Assembly (NCBI RefSeq): GCF_017104715.1
Contig: NZ_JAAGPI010000039.1
Location: 1 to 64,000 of the forward strand
Direction of reading: 5' to 3'
Source of the DNA: Burkholderia sp. Ac-20365
GTDB lineage: Bacteria; Pseudomonadota; Gammaproteobacteria; Burkholderiales; Burkholderiaceae
Length of the DNA stretch: 64,000 nucleotides
Below, in pieces: positions 25,400 to 32,809 of the stretch (positions are counted from its first letter, which is position 1; each line of letters opens with the position of its first letter). A program made the translations under genes and the position numbers. Below the pieces are notes generated by a model, which saw only the letters and a program-made list of their open reading frames with translations, did no database searches and was not told the origin of the DNA.

Positions 25400-26185
25400 T
25401 TAGCTGCGGTAATCGGAAACCGTATTGTCGATCAGCCGCAAGGCCGATTCCCATGCAAGCTCCGCGATGCCCTCTTCGTCATCGCGCGCAAACTGGCTCG
25501 CCGTGAGTTCGCGCACGCGCTCGGACGGCAGCGTCAATTCCGCATTGCCCGCGAGTGCATGGATCTGGATCTGGCAGGCACGCTCGAGAAAGTAGATTTC
25601 CTGAAACGCCGTTGCCGCCGATTTCCCGCCCGCCAGCAGACCGTGATTGCGCAGAATCATCGCATTGCACGTGCCGAGATCGGCCACGAGCCGCTCACGC
25701 TCGCCGAGATCGAGCGCAATGCCTTCGTAGTCGTGATACGCGAGCACGCCGTAGAACTTCAGCGCATGCTGGCTGATGGGCAGCAAGCCCTGCTTTTGCG
25801 CGGACACAGCCGAACCCGCCGACGTATGCGTATGAATCACAAAGCGCATATCGGGGCGCGCGGTATGCACGGCAGAATGAATCGTAAAGCCCGCCGCGTT
25901 CACGCGATAACGCTTCGGATCCGCGGCAACCTTTTGCGCATCTTCAACGACGCGCCCATCGCGATCGATCTTCACGAGATCCGATGCGCGCATCTCGTGA
26001 AAGAGCACGCCATAGCGATTGATCAGAAAGTGATGCTCGGGGCCGGGCACGCGCGCGGTGATATGCGTATCGATCAGATCGGTCATGCGGAAATGCGCGA
26101 CCAGCCGATACAGCGCAGCCAGTTCGCAGCGCGTCGCCCATTCTTCACTGCGGTATCCAGCCTGTTGCGAGGTCGTCTCCGACAT
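25400..26185 (-). CDS. Class II aldolase/adducin family protein
   Basis: A 261-residue zinc-dependent aldolase-type protein. The metal-binding HTHTSAG (residues ~115-121) and a later His in LRNHGLLAGG match the family, as does SDLVKIDRDGRVV. Length and the HALKFYGVLAYHDYEG segment fit the branch annotated as adducin-like, whose substrates are mostly unknown; fuculose-phosphate aldolases are shorter. The ATG at 26185 begins MSETTSQQAGYRSEEW. An H-NS-like gene and an acyl-CoA synthetase lie upstream on the same strand but with sizeable gaps. Confidence 0.9.
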   Translation of the reverse strand: MSETTSQQAGYRSEEWATRCELAALYRLVAHFRMTDLIDTHITARVPGPEHHFLINRYGVLFHEMRASDLVKIDRDGRVVEDAQKVAADPKRYRVNAAGFTIHSAVHTARPDMRFVIHTHTSAGSAVSAQKQGLLPISQHALKFYGVLAYHDYEGIALDLGERERLVADLGTCNAMILRNHGLLAGGKSAATAFQEIYFLERACQIQIHALAGNAELTLPSERVRELTASQFARDDEEGIAELAWESALRLIDNTVSDYRS

Positions 26186-26279
26186 GGCGATGTCTCCATG
26201 AAAACAGTCGCGCTGCGCCTGAATGGAAAGCGGAAAAGCAAACGGCAAAAACCAATGAAAGCGCCCGCGAATGCGGCGC

Positions 26280-26534
26280 TCAGACGCGGAAGTGCTCGAT
26301 GTCCTGACCGGCGTTGATGGCGCGCGTGAGCCAGTCCGGGCGGTCGCCCGTGCCATCCCATTCATGCCCAAAAGCGTCGCGGTATTTTGGCGTGGCGGCG
26401 TCGGCGATCAGCGCTTCTTCGAGCGCTTCAAGCGTAATGCCGAATTCGTCCATACGGCGACGGATCCACAAGATCAGCCGCTCACGCGCTTGACCATCGA
26501 GGTCGAGCGTCCGATGTTCCTCTCGCTCTTTCAT
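26280..26534 (-). CDS. Short H-NS-like nucleoid protein, atypical DNA-binding motif
   Basis: An 84-residue protein. Its second half (KYRDAFGHEWDGTGDRPDWL) aligns with the H-NS C-terminal pattern YRD-x-G-x-W-x-G-x-G-x-x-P-x-WL of Burkholderia H-NS histones. The first half is a short charged helix instead of the usual oligomerisation coiled coil. The loop usually rich in Arg/Lys reads GTGDR here, with an acidic residue, so DNA affinity may be altered. It lies 94 bp upstream of the aldolase gene on the same strand. Function as a silencer or antagonist is inference. Confidence 0.7.
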   Translation of the reverse strand: MKEREEHRTLDLDGQARERLILWIRRRMDEFGITLEALEEALIADAATPKYRDAFGHEWDGTGDRPDWLTRAINAGQDIEHFRV

Positions 26535-26601
26535 AACGTGCCGATAGCGTATCGAATTACGCGGCCTATAAGTGCCAATAAGCGCGCGTTAAATAGATTA
26601 A

Positions 26602-26626
26602 AGGCTTCGCAGTTGCAGCGAAGCCT
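26602..26626 (-). terminator. Hairpin in the gap downstream of the acyl-CoA synthetase gene
   Basis: AGGCTTCGC-AGTTGCA-GCGAAGCCT is a perfect 9-bp stem. On the minus strand it is followed by TTTAATCTATTT, a weak U-tract. The rest of the 328-bp gap (26535-26862) is fairly AT-rich and shows no other gene. Confidence 0.45.
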
Positions 26627-26862
26627 AAATACGAACCCACCAATTTCTGCCGACAGAAGGAGTCAGCGCGATTCGACAGATTGAGTGCGGCGAAAACCCG
26701 TACGGCGCGTACTGGAATTTCGCCATGAACCTTGAGAGGTCGCTTCCCTGATTTATATTGATTCTAGCATCCATTCCCGCATTCGCGCGGCAGACGCCTC
26801 ACTTCGTTATGTACGGAAAGCGGCACTGGCTCTACGTTTGCGACGATCACATCATAAGCATG

Positions 26863-28515
26863 CTAGGTTTTGTGCTGTTCCTGATCGATCGCACTCGACG
26901 ACTTCACGCGCGCACGCAATTCGAATTTCTGGATCTTGCCTGTCGACGTTTTTGGTAATTCGCCGAAGAAGACCGCTTTAGGCAATTTGAATGCGGCGAG
27001 CAATTGCCGGCAATGCGCAATGATGTCATCCGCGCTTGCTTCCATGCCTTCCTTCAGTTCGACGAATGCGCATGGCACTTCGCCCCATTTCGGATCGGGC
27101 ATCGCCACCACGGCCGCAACCGACACAGCGGGATGCCGGTACAGCGCGTCCTCGATCTCGATACTCGATATGTTCTCGCCGCCGGAAATAATGATGTCCT
27201 TGCTGCGGTCCTTGATGCGCACGTAGCCGTCTTCGGTAATGACGCCGAGGTCGCCCGTATGGAACCAGCCGCCTCGAAATGCGGCTTCCGTGGCGCGCTC
27301 GTTCTTCAGATAACCCTTCATGCAGATATTGCCGCGAAACATCAGTTCGCCGATCGTTTCGCCGTCACGCGGCACGGGTTCCAGCGTATCGGGATCGCGC
27401 ACGTCGACAGCTGCCTGCAGGTGATAACGCACGCCCTGTCGCGCATTGAGCCGCGCGCGTTCGTCGTCGTCGAGCGCGTCCCACGCGTCCTGCTTTGCGC
27501 AGACGGAAGCGGGTCCGTACACCTCGGTCAATCCGTACACGTGCGTCAGATCGAAACCAATCGACTTCATGCGCGCAATGACGGCCGGCGACGGCGCCGC
27601 GCCCGCGACCATCGTCGACACGCGGTGATCGATGCCCTCGCGCCATTCGGCGGGCGCATTCGCCAAGGCGCTTTGCACGATCGGCGCGCCGCAATAATGC
27701 GTGATGCGTTCGCTGCGAATCAGATCGAACACCAGCTTCGGATCGAATTTGCGCAGACACACGTTGACGCCCGCGCGCGCCGCGACCGTCCACGGAAAAC
27801 ACCAGCCATTGCAGTGGAAAAGCGGCAGTGTCCACAGATACACCGCATGCTTCGGCATATCCCATTCGAGGATATTGCTGAGCGCATTCAGATACGCGCC
27901 GCGATGGTGATAGACCACACCCTTCGGCTCGCCCGTCGTGCCCGACGTGTAGTTGAGCGCGATGGCGTCCCACTCGTCGGCGGGCGCCACCCACGCGAAT
28001 TGCGGATCGCCTTCCTGCAGGAACGCTTCGTAGTCAGTTGCGTTCGGGAAATGATGTTGCTCGGCGGGTAGCGCATCGCTGACGCTGACAATGCGCAGCT
28101 GCGGCAATTCGCGCGCGGCGCGCAGCGCCAGCTCGCCGTATTCGCTGTCGACGATCAGCACTCTCGCCTCGCCATGACGCAGCATGTACAGGATCGACGC
28201 GATATCCAGCCGCGTATTCAGCGTATTGAGCACGGCACCCGCCATCGGTACGCCGAAATGCGCTTCGATCATCGGCGGGATGTTGGGCAGAAGCGCCGCG
28301 ACGGTATCGCCGCTCGCAACGCCCACGCGTTGCAGCGCGCTCGCAAGGCGCCGCGCGCGTTCGTATGTTTCGCGCCACGTGCGGCGAATGTCGCCATGCA
28401 CGACGGCGAGCCGGTCGCCATAAACGTCGGCCGCCCGCGCGATGAAATCGATTGGCGTGAGCGGAACGTAATTAGCCTCGCGGCGCGCGAGCCCCGCTTC
28501 ATACATATGCGTCAT
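26863..28515 (-). CDS. AMP-forming acyl-CoA synthetase
   Basis: A 550-residue adenylate-forming enzyme that activates a carboxylic acid to its CoA thioester. Motifs: YTSGTTGEPKGVVYHHRG (P-loop A3), GLTEVYGPAS (A5), WFHTGDLGVITEDGYVRIKD (A7-A8) with ISGGENISS, and the catalytic Lys in PKTSTGKIQKFELR near the C-terminus. The start at 28515 has GGAG upstream. The sequence style matches medium/long-chain or alkyl-benzoate type ligases; the acid is not predictable. It is monocistronic as far as spacing shows. Confidence 0.9.
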   Translation of the reverse strand: MTHMYEAGLARREANYVPLTPIDFIARAADVYGDRLAVVHGDIRRTWRETYERARRLASALQRVGVASGDTVAALLPNIPPMIEAHFGVPMAGAVLNTLNTRLDIASILYMLRHGEARVLIVDSEYGELALRAARELPQLRIVSVSDALPAEQHHFPNATDYEAFLQEGDPQFAWVAPADEWDAIALNYTSGTTGEPKGVVYHHRGAYLNALSNILEWDMPKHAVYLWTLPLFHCNGWCFPWTVAARAGVNVCLRKFDPKLVFDLIRSERITHYCGAPIVQSALANAPAEWREGIDHRVSTMVAGAAPSPAVIARMKSIGFDLTHVYGLTEVYGPASVCAKQDAWDALDDDERARLNARQGVRYHLQAAVDVRDPDTLEPVPRDGETIGELMFRGNICMKGYLKNERATEAAFRGGWFHTGDLGVITEDGYVRIKDRSKDIIISGGENISSIEIEDALYRHPAVSVAAVVAMPDPKWGEVPCAFVELKEGMEASADDIIAHCRQLLAAFKLPKAVFFGELPKTSTGKIQKFELRARVKSSSAIDQEQHKT

Positions 28516-28766
28516 GGCTGTGTCTCCTCCAGAGCGTGTGGATGCGTCGATTGAATTATTTTCTGGAAATGGGTGATGCACCTTGATCCAGAGCGCGGCG
28601 AGCGCAATGGAATGTAGTGCCGGAACGTGAAATTATTTGTGCGAAGCCGCACCGCAACATGGAACGCTGAACGAAGCGCGTCGCAAAGCGCGGCAACCGC
28701 GTCGAACGCGGCACGCGCGCGCAAACGGATATCGGGCAACGCCCTTAGAACATCGCGCCTGAAGGC

Positions 28767-29075
28767 TCAGACGCGCGGCAGATCGTCGATGAATTTTTCG
28801 ATGTGGCCGTCCGGCACGTCGGTATCGATTCCGTCGTGACCGTCGGTGTGAGAAACCGTCTTGATCTTGGGGCCCAGCAGATTCATGCCGCCCAGCGTGA
28901 AGAGCGACCACACGGCATTGCCCGCGTGAATAGCCGTCACGACGTCGGCGACGTCGACGATCTCGTGCGGCGAAAGCCATTCATTCGTTTTTGGATTGAC
29001 GAGAGCCCAACGGACGTGGGTGACGCGGTCAGTCGTAGGGTTAATGCGTACGGCATCGATAGCATAGGTTGCCAT
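28767..29075 (-). CDS. Conserved hypothetical protein
   Basis: A 102-residue cytoplasmic protein. It opens with ATYAIDAVRINPTTDRVTHV and ends in an Asp-rich segment (DGHDGIDTDVPDGHIEKF). A strong GGAGGTGGA before the ATG at 29075 decides the start over an ATG four codons upstream. The pattern of a short N-terminal strand plus RINPTTDRVTHVRW resembles DUF3892-like proteins, but this is a weak resemblance. No partner gene. Confidence 0.72.
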   Translation of the reverse strand: MATYAIDAVRINPTTDRVTHVRWALVNPKTNEWLSPHEIVDVADVVTAIHAGNAVWSLFTLGGMNLLGPKIKTVSHTDGHDGIDTDVPDGHIEKFIDDLPRV

Positions 29076-29468
29076 TTCCACCTCCATCGTCGTCACCCAG
29101 GCATCGTAGCACTTATGTCTGGTTACACGAAGCGCACGCGTAACATCGGCGCGGACGCGAATGCGCACGGAAAACCGCTAGCCGAAACCGCAATGAATCG
29201 CGGATGGACCCATTCGAAGGCCAGTGCTCCGCTGCACGGCAACTGCCCGGATGTACTCTGCGGCGCCGACCGCCGCGTGACAGCCACAGTGCGTGGAATG
29301 ACTGCATCTTCGAATGGCTTCCACTTTCTATAACGGTCGTGCGCAAATTCTTCTTAACGCGGGTTTGCACCAATGCGGCGCGGCGCACACATCGGCCCGC
29401 GCCGCCCGTCTATGCGGTGCATGCACATGCAGTACGATGGCCGCACTGACCTGCACGGAAGACACACC
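29076..29468. other. Gene-free stretch between divergent genes
   Basis: 393 bp between two divergent starts. Small open frames exist on both strands but with no ribosome-binding site or protein-like composition. No terminator, palindrome or RNA gene was noticed. Confidence 0.5.
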
Positions 29469-30368
29469 ATGTCGATCGAAGTCGGGACGGCGTCATGGAC
29501 GGACGCCACGCTCATCAAATCCGGCCGCTTTTATCCGAAGGGCTGCACGAGCGCCGAAGCGCGCCTGCGTTTCTATTCGAGCCAGTTTCCGATGGTCGAA
29601 GTCGACGCGTCTTACTACGCGATGCCCAATGCCGCGACGAGCGCGCAATGGGCCGAGCGCACGCCGCAGCACTTCACGTTCAACGTCAAGGCATTCCGGC
29701 TCTTCACCGGGCATCAGACCGAGCGCAAGTTCTTTCCGTCCGACATTCAGGCGCTGCTTCCGCAGAACGACAAACGCAACCTGTACTACCGCGACGTACC
29801 GCCCGATATCGTCGACGAAATGTGGCGGCGCTTCTTCGAAGCGCTCGAACCACTGCGCGTAGCAGGCAAGCTCGGCGCGGTGCTGTTCCAGTTCGCCCCG
29901 TGGATCTCGACCGCGCCGCGCGACATCGCGCACGTGCGGCATTGCGCGGACCGGATGTCGCCGTATCTGACGGCATTCGAATTCCGCAATGCCAGCTGGC
30001 TTGACGACAGGCACCGCGAATCGACGCTCGCATTCGAACGCGAGCACGGCCTCGTGCACGTGATCATGGATGCCCCCGAAGGCGTACCGAACCGCGCGCA
30101 CACCGTTTGGGAAGCGACCTCGCCCGAACTCGCGATCGTGCGGCTGCACGGGCGCAATGCGCAGACCTGGAGCGGCAGCACGACGGCAGCCGGCCGTTTT
30201 AATTACGACTACACGGAACGCGAGCTGGAAGAGATTGCGGCACCGGTGCGCGAGATCGCGAAACGCGCGGGCCGCACGCATGTGATCTTCAACAACTGCT
30301 TTGAAGACGCCGCACAACGCAACGCGCATTCAATGATCCGCATACTTCAGCAAGAGCGCTTTGCGTAA
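29469..30368 (+). CDS. DUF72 (YecE-like) family protein
   Basis: A 299-residue TIM-barrel protein of unknown activity. It starts with EVGTASWTDATLIKSGRFYP, the usual G-x-S/A-W first strand, followed by LRFYSSQFPMVEVDASYYAM and FTFNVKAFRLFTGH; the conserved FEFRNASWLDD and a C-terminal HVIFNNCFEDAAQRNA (NN-x2-x-D/A) also fit. The ATG at 29469 is preferred over 29373 because the first family strand begins directly after it. It is upstream of a phosphatase pair on the same strand with a 137-bp gap, so likely separate. Confidence 0.88.
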   Translation: MSIEVGTASWTDATLIKSGRFYPKGCTSAEARLRFYSSQFPMVEVDASYYAMPNAATSAQWAERTPQHFTFNVKAFRLFTGHQTERKFFPSDIQALLPQNDKRNLYYRDVPPDIVDEMWRRFFEALEPLRVAGKLGAVLFQFAPWISTAPRDIAHVRHCADRMSPYLTAFEFRNASWLDDRHRESTLAFEREHGLVHVIMDAPEGVPNRAHTVWEATSPELAIVRLHGRNAQTWSGSTTAAGRFNYDYTERELEEIAAPVREIAKRAGRTHVIFNNCFEDAAQRNAHSMIRILQQERFA

Positions 30369-30505
30369 AGCCGTCGTGTCGCCAATCGTTAAACGGGCAA
30401 TCCACTAAAGCAATTTCCTTTTGCAATTCAGTTTGCATCGACTAGCCTCGTCTTATTCAAACCCAACAAATAGCTTTCATAAGACGAAAAAGACGAGGGA
30501 CATCG

Positions 30506-31969
30506 ATGCTACTGACGGCTTATGTGCAGGCCAGCAAGCCGGGCCTGTTGCAATTGTGGGTTGGCATATTCGGCGTGGCTGCGCCGCCCGTGCCGCAGGT
30601 TTCCATCGACCGGCAGGCGGCCGTGCCGCTCGATCCGCCCGCGTTCTTTCCTATCCGCGATTTCAGCGTCGACGACGCCGGCCAGGCGATCAATCATCAA
30701 TGCGTGCTGCGCTTTGCGGTGCCGGAAGAATCGCGTCCGCGTCAGATTCGTATCGACGCGGGCGGCGAGCAGTTCGAATTCGCGAGCACGTCATTACCCA
30801 AAGAAGTGCCGACGCTGATGGACGGCAGCTTCAACATCCTGCTGTCGTCGTGCTATTCGCAGCCGGAAGATATGGACGGGCTGCTCGGCACGATCGTCTC
30901 GCAGATCAAGGTGCAACCGCATCTGACCGTGCTTGCGGGCGATCAGGTGTACCTCGATCTCCCTCTCACGCAGCGCGTGCCCGATCAGAACCCCGACCGC
31001 GCGCGGCTGCTGGCCAACAAGTACTACCTCAACTGGCTCTCGGCTGCGCTGCGCGTGCCGGGGTTGCAATCGGTGCTGGAGCGCGCGCCCGTCGTGTGCA
31101 TTCCCGACGATCACGAGTTCTGGAACAACTACCCGTTCGCGCAAAAGCAGTTGCCCGATACGTGGACGGACGCGTCGCGCCACTTGCTCGGCGACACGGC
31201 GCGCGCACTGTACGAGGACTACCAGATCGGCGGCGCGCCGGGCGGCGCAGGCGGCGCAATCCGGCTCGACGTCGAGCCGTTGAAGATGCTGTTCGTCGAT
31301 ATGCGCTGCGACCGCGACAGCACGTTCAAATCGCTGATGGGTCCCAAAGCCGTCGCCGCGATGCAGACATGGGAACAGGATCTCGTCAACGCGCACGCTG
31401 CAGGGCAACCCGTGGTCGGCCTGCTCGCCTCTGGCCAGGCGCTTTTCATCGATCCGCCCGAAAGCAACTGGCGCAAGAAAACCTTCGACGCCGAAATGCC
31501 GAACTACGCGCAATTCGACGTGCTGCAGGCCACGCTCGGCCGTCTCGCCGATAACGGCATTCCCATCGCCTACATGACGGGCGACGTGCATTGGGGGCGC
31601 GTCGCATCGGGCCACGATCTGCAGACGGACACCACGCTCTATGAAGTCATTGCATCGCCGTCGCGACTGATACGCACGCCCTTTCTCGACACCGCAAAAG
31701 AAACGGCCAATTCGGTCAAAGGCATCTTTGGTGGCGGCACTGCATGGCCGCGCCATGCCGATCCTGAAGATGTGCCCGACCGCTTCGGAGTAAATCACCG
31801 CTTCGCGCTCAAGCAGGAATTCGGCCAGCGCGGCGATCAGGTTGCGATTCTGTCGTTCACGCGCGTGGGCAGCGGCGTCGATATGCAGGTGACGTACTAC
31901 GGCATTTCCAGCGACAAGGCACTTTCACAATCGGTATCCACGACGCGCTTCGAACTGCGCGCGCGTTAA
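30506..31969 (+). CDS. PhoD-like metallophosphatase, no signal peptide
   Basis: A 487-residue metallophosphoesterase. Metal-binding blocks are visible: LSSCYSQ, LAGDQVYLD (near residue 147), IPDDHEFWNN (near 203) and MTGDVHWGR (near 358), matching the PhoD/alkaline phosphatase D core. Unlike classical PhoD it has no Tat or Sec signal, so it should act in the cytoplasm. The leader AAAAAGACGAGG at 30487-30498 recurs before the next gene, which starts 22 bp after its stop. The two probably form an operon. Substrate unknown; phosphodiester or phospholipid substrates occur in the family. Confidence 0.87.
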   Translation: MLLTAYVQASKPGLLQLWVGIFGVAAPPVPQVSIDRQAAVPLDPPAFFPIRDFSVDDAGQAINHQCVLRFAVPEESRPRQIRIDAGGEQFEFASTSLPKEVPTLMDGSFNILLSSCYSQPEDMDGLLGTIVSQIKVQPHLTVLAGDQVYLDLPLTQRVPDQNPDRARLLANKYYLNWLSAALRVPGLQSVLERAPVVCIPDDHEFWNNYPFAQKQLPDTWTDASRHLLGDTARALYEDYQIGGAPGGAGGAIRLDVEPLKMLFVDMRCDRDSTFKSLMGPKAVAAMQTWEQDLVNAHAAGQPVVGLLASGQALFIDPPESNWRKKTFDAEMPNYAQFDVLQATLGRLADNGIPIAYMTGDVHWGRVASGHDLQTDTTLYEVIASPSRLIRTPFLDTAKETANSVKGIFGGGTAWPRHADPEDVPDRFGVNHRFALKQEFGQRGDQVAILSFTRVGSGVDMQVTYYGISSDKALSQSVSTTRFELRAR

Positions 31970-31991
31970 CTAAAAAAGACGAGGCAAGCAC

Positions 31992-32801
31992 ATGCTGAAG
32001 ATCGTACGGTCGACGACCACACAGTCGAATCCGCAGTTCGCCCAGTTCGAGCGCAAGGACGGCGAGAGCAATACCGAATGGGGCGAACGCGCGGTGCTCG
32101 ACATGAACGCGGGCGGCCCCGATGAGTGGACCTATGTCGTGCTGCTCGGCGGCAGCGATACGCTGGCGTTTCGCGTGCGCGTCGCGCAATCTCACTTGCG
32201 GCACGACATGTTGCCGTCGTTCTGGTCCGAATCGATTCTCGTGCGCCTCTCGGGCGCGACGCTCAGGAAGGCGCAAGCATTGCACGTTCCGCTACATCAG
32301 CCTGAAGGGCCCGCGTTTGCGGCGCGCGTGAATGGTGTGGTCGCACGTCCGTTGACGGACTTCGACGATACGGCGCGCTATCCGAACATCGCGGTCATCG
32401 CGTTGCCCGTTGCGCAGGACAAGGTCGTCGCGAAGGTAGCGGACTTCGAGCAGTCGCGCGCGACGCTCGATGCGCTCGAACACGTGCTGCGCTGGCTTGC
32501 CTATGCGTGGGGCGCGGCGCGCACGCCGAATCCACTGCACGACAACTACGGCTTGCCGTCGACATGCATGATCGAAACCGTTTGTGCGGCTGCGAATTTC
32601 GATCTGACGCCTGGGCTCGAATCGCGGGCGTCGTGCCCCGAAGCGATCTGGGCGGCGACGAATTACTGGCACGAGTACTTCGAGAAGTTCAACGGACGCG
32701 AGCCGATAGGGCGCTATTACACGCCGCACACGTACCCGATCGTCGAACCGTCCGCGCCTGCGCCTGCGGCACCCGCGCCGAAGCGCAAATCGAAGAAATA
32801 A
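31992..32801 (+). CDS. Hypothetical protein paired with the PhoD-like phosphatase
   Basis: A 269-residue cytoplasmic protein with no recognised family. It ends in a Pro/Ala/Lys-rich tail (PSAPAPAAPAPKRKSKK). The middle holds HVPLHQPEGPAFAARVNG and a Cys-containing LPSTCMIETVCAAANFD. It starts 22 bp after the phosphatase stop and has the same 12-base leader AAAAAGACGAGG (31973-31984). It is convergent with PBP1A, 8 bp from its stop. A role as phosphatase partner is inferred from spacing only. Confidence 0.7.
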   Translation: MLKIVRSTTTQSNPQFAQFERKDGESNTEWGERAVLDMNAGGPDEWTYVVLLGGSDTLAFRVRVAQSHLRHDMLPSFWSESILVRLSGATLRKAQALHVPLHQPEGPAFAARVNGVVARPLTDFDDTARYPNIAVIALPVAQDKVVAKVADFEQSRATLDALEHVLRWLAYAWGAARTPNPLHDNYGLPSTCMIETVCAAANFDLTPGLESRASCPEAIWAATNYWHEYFEKFNGREPIGRYYTPHTYPIVEPSAPAPAAPAPKRKSKK

Positions 32802-32809
32802 GCTTCAGT

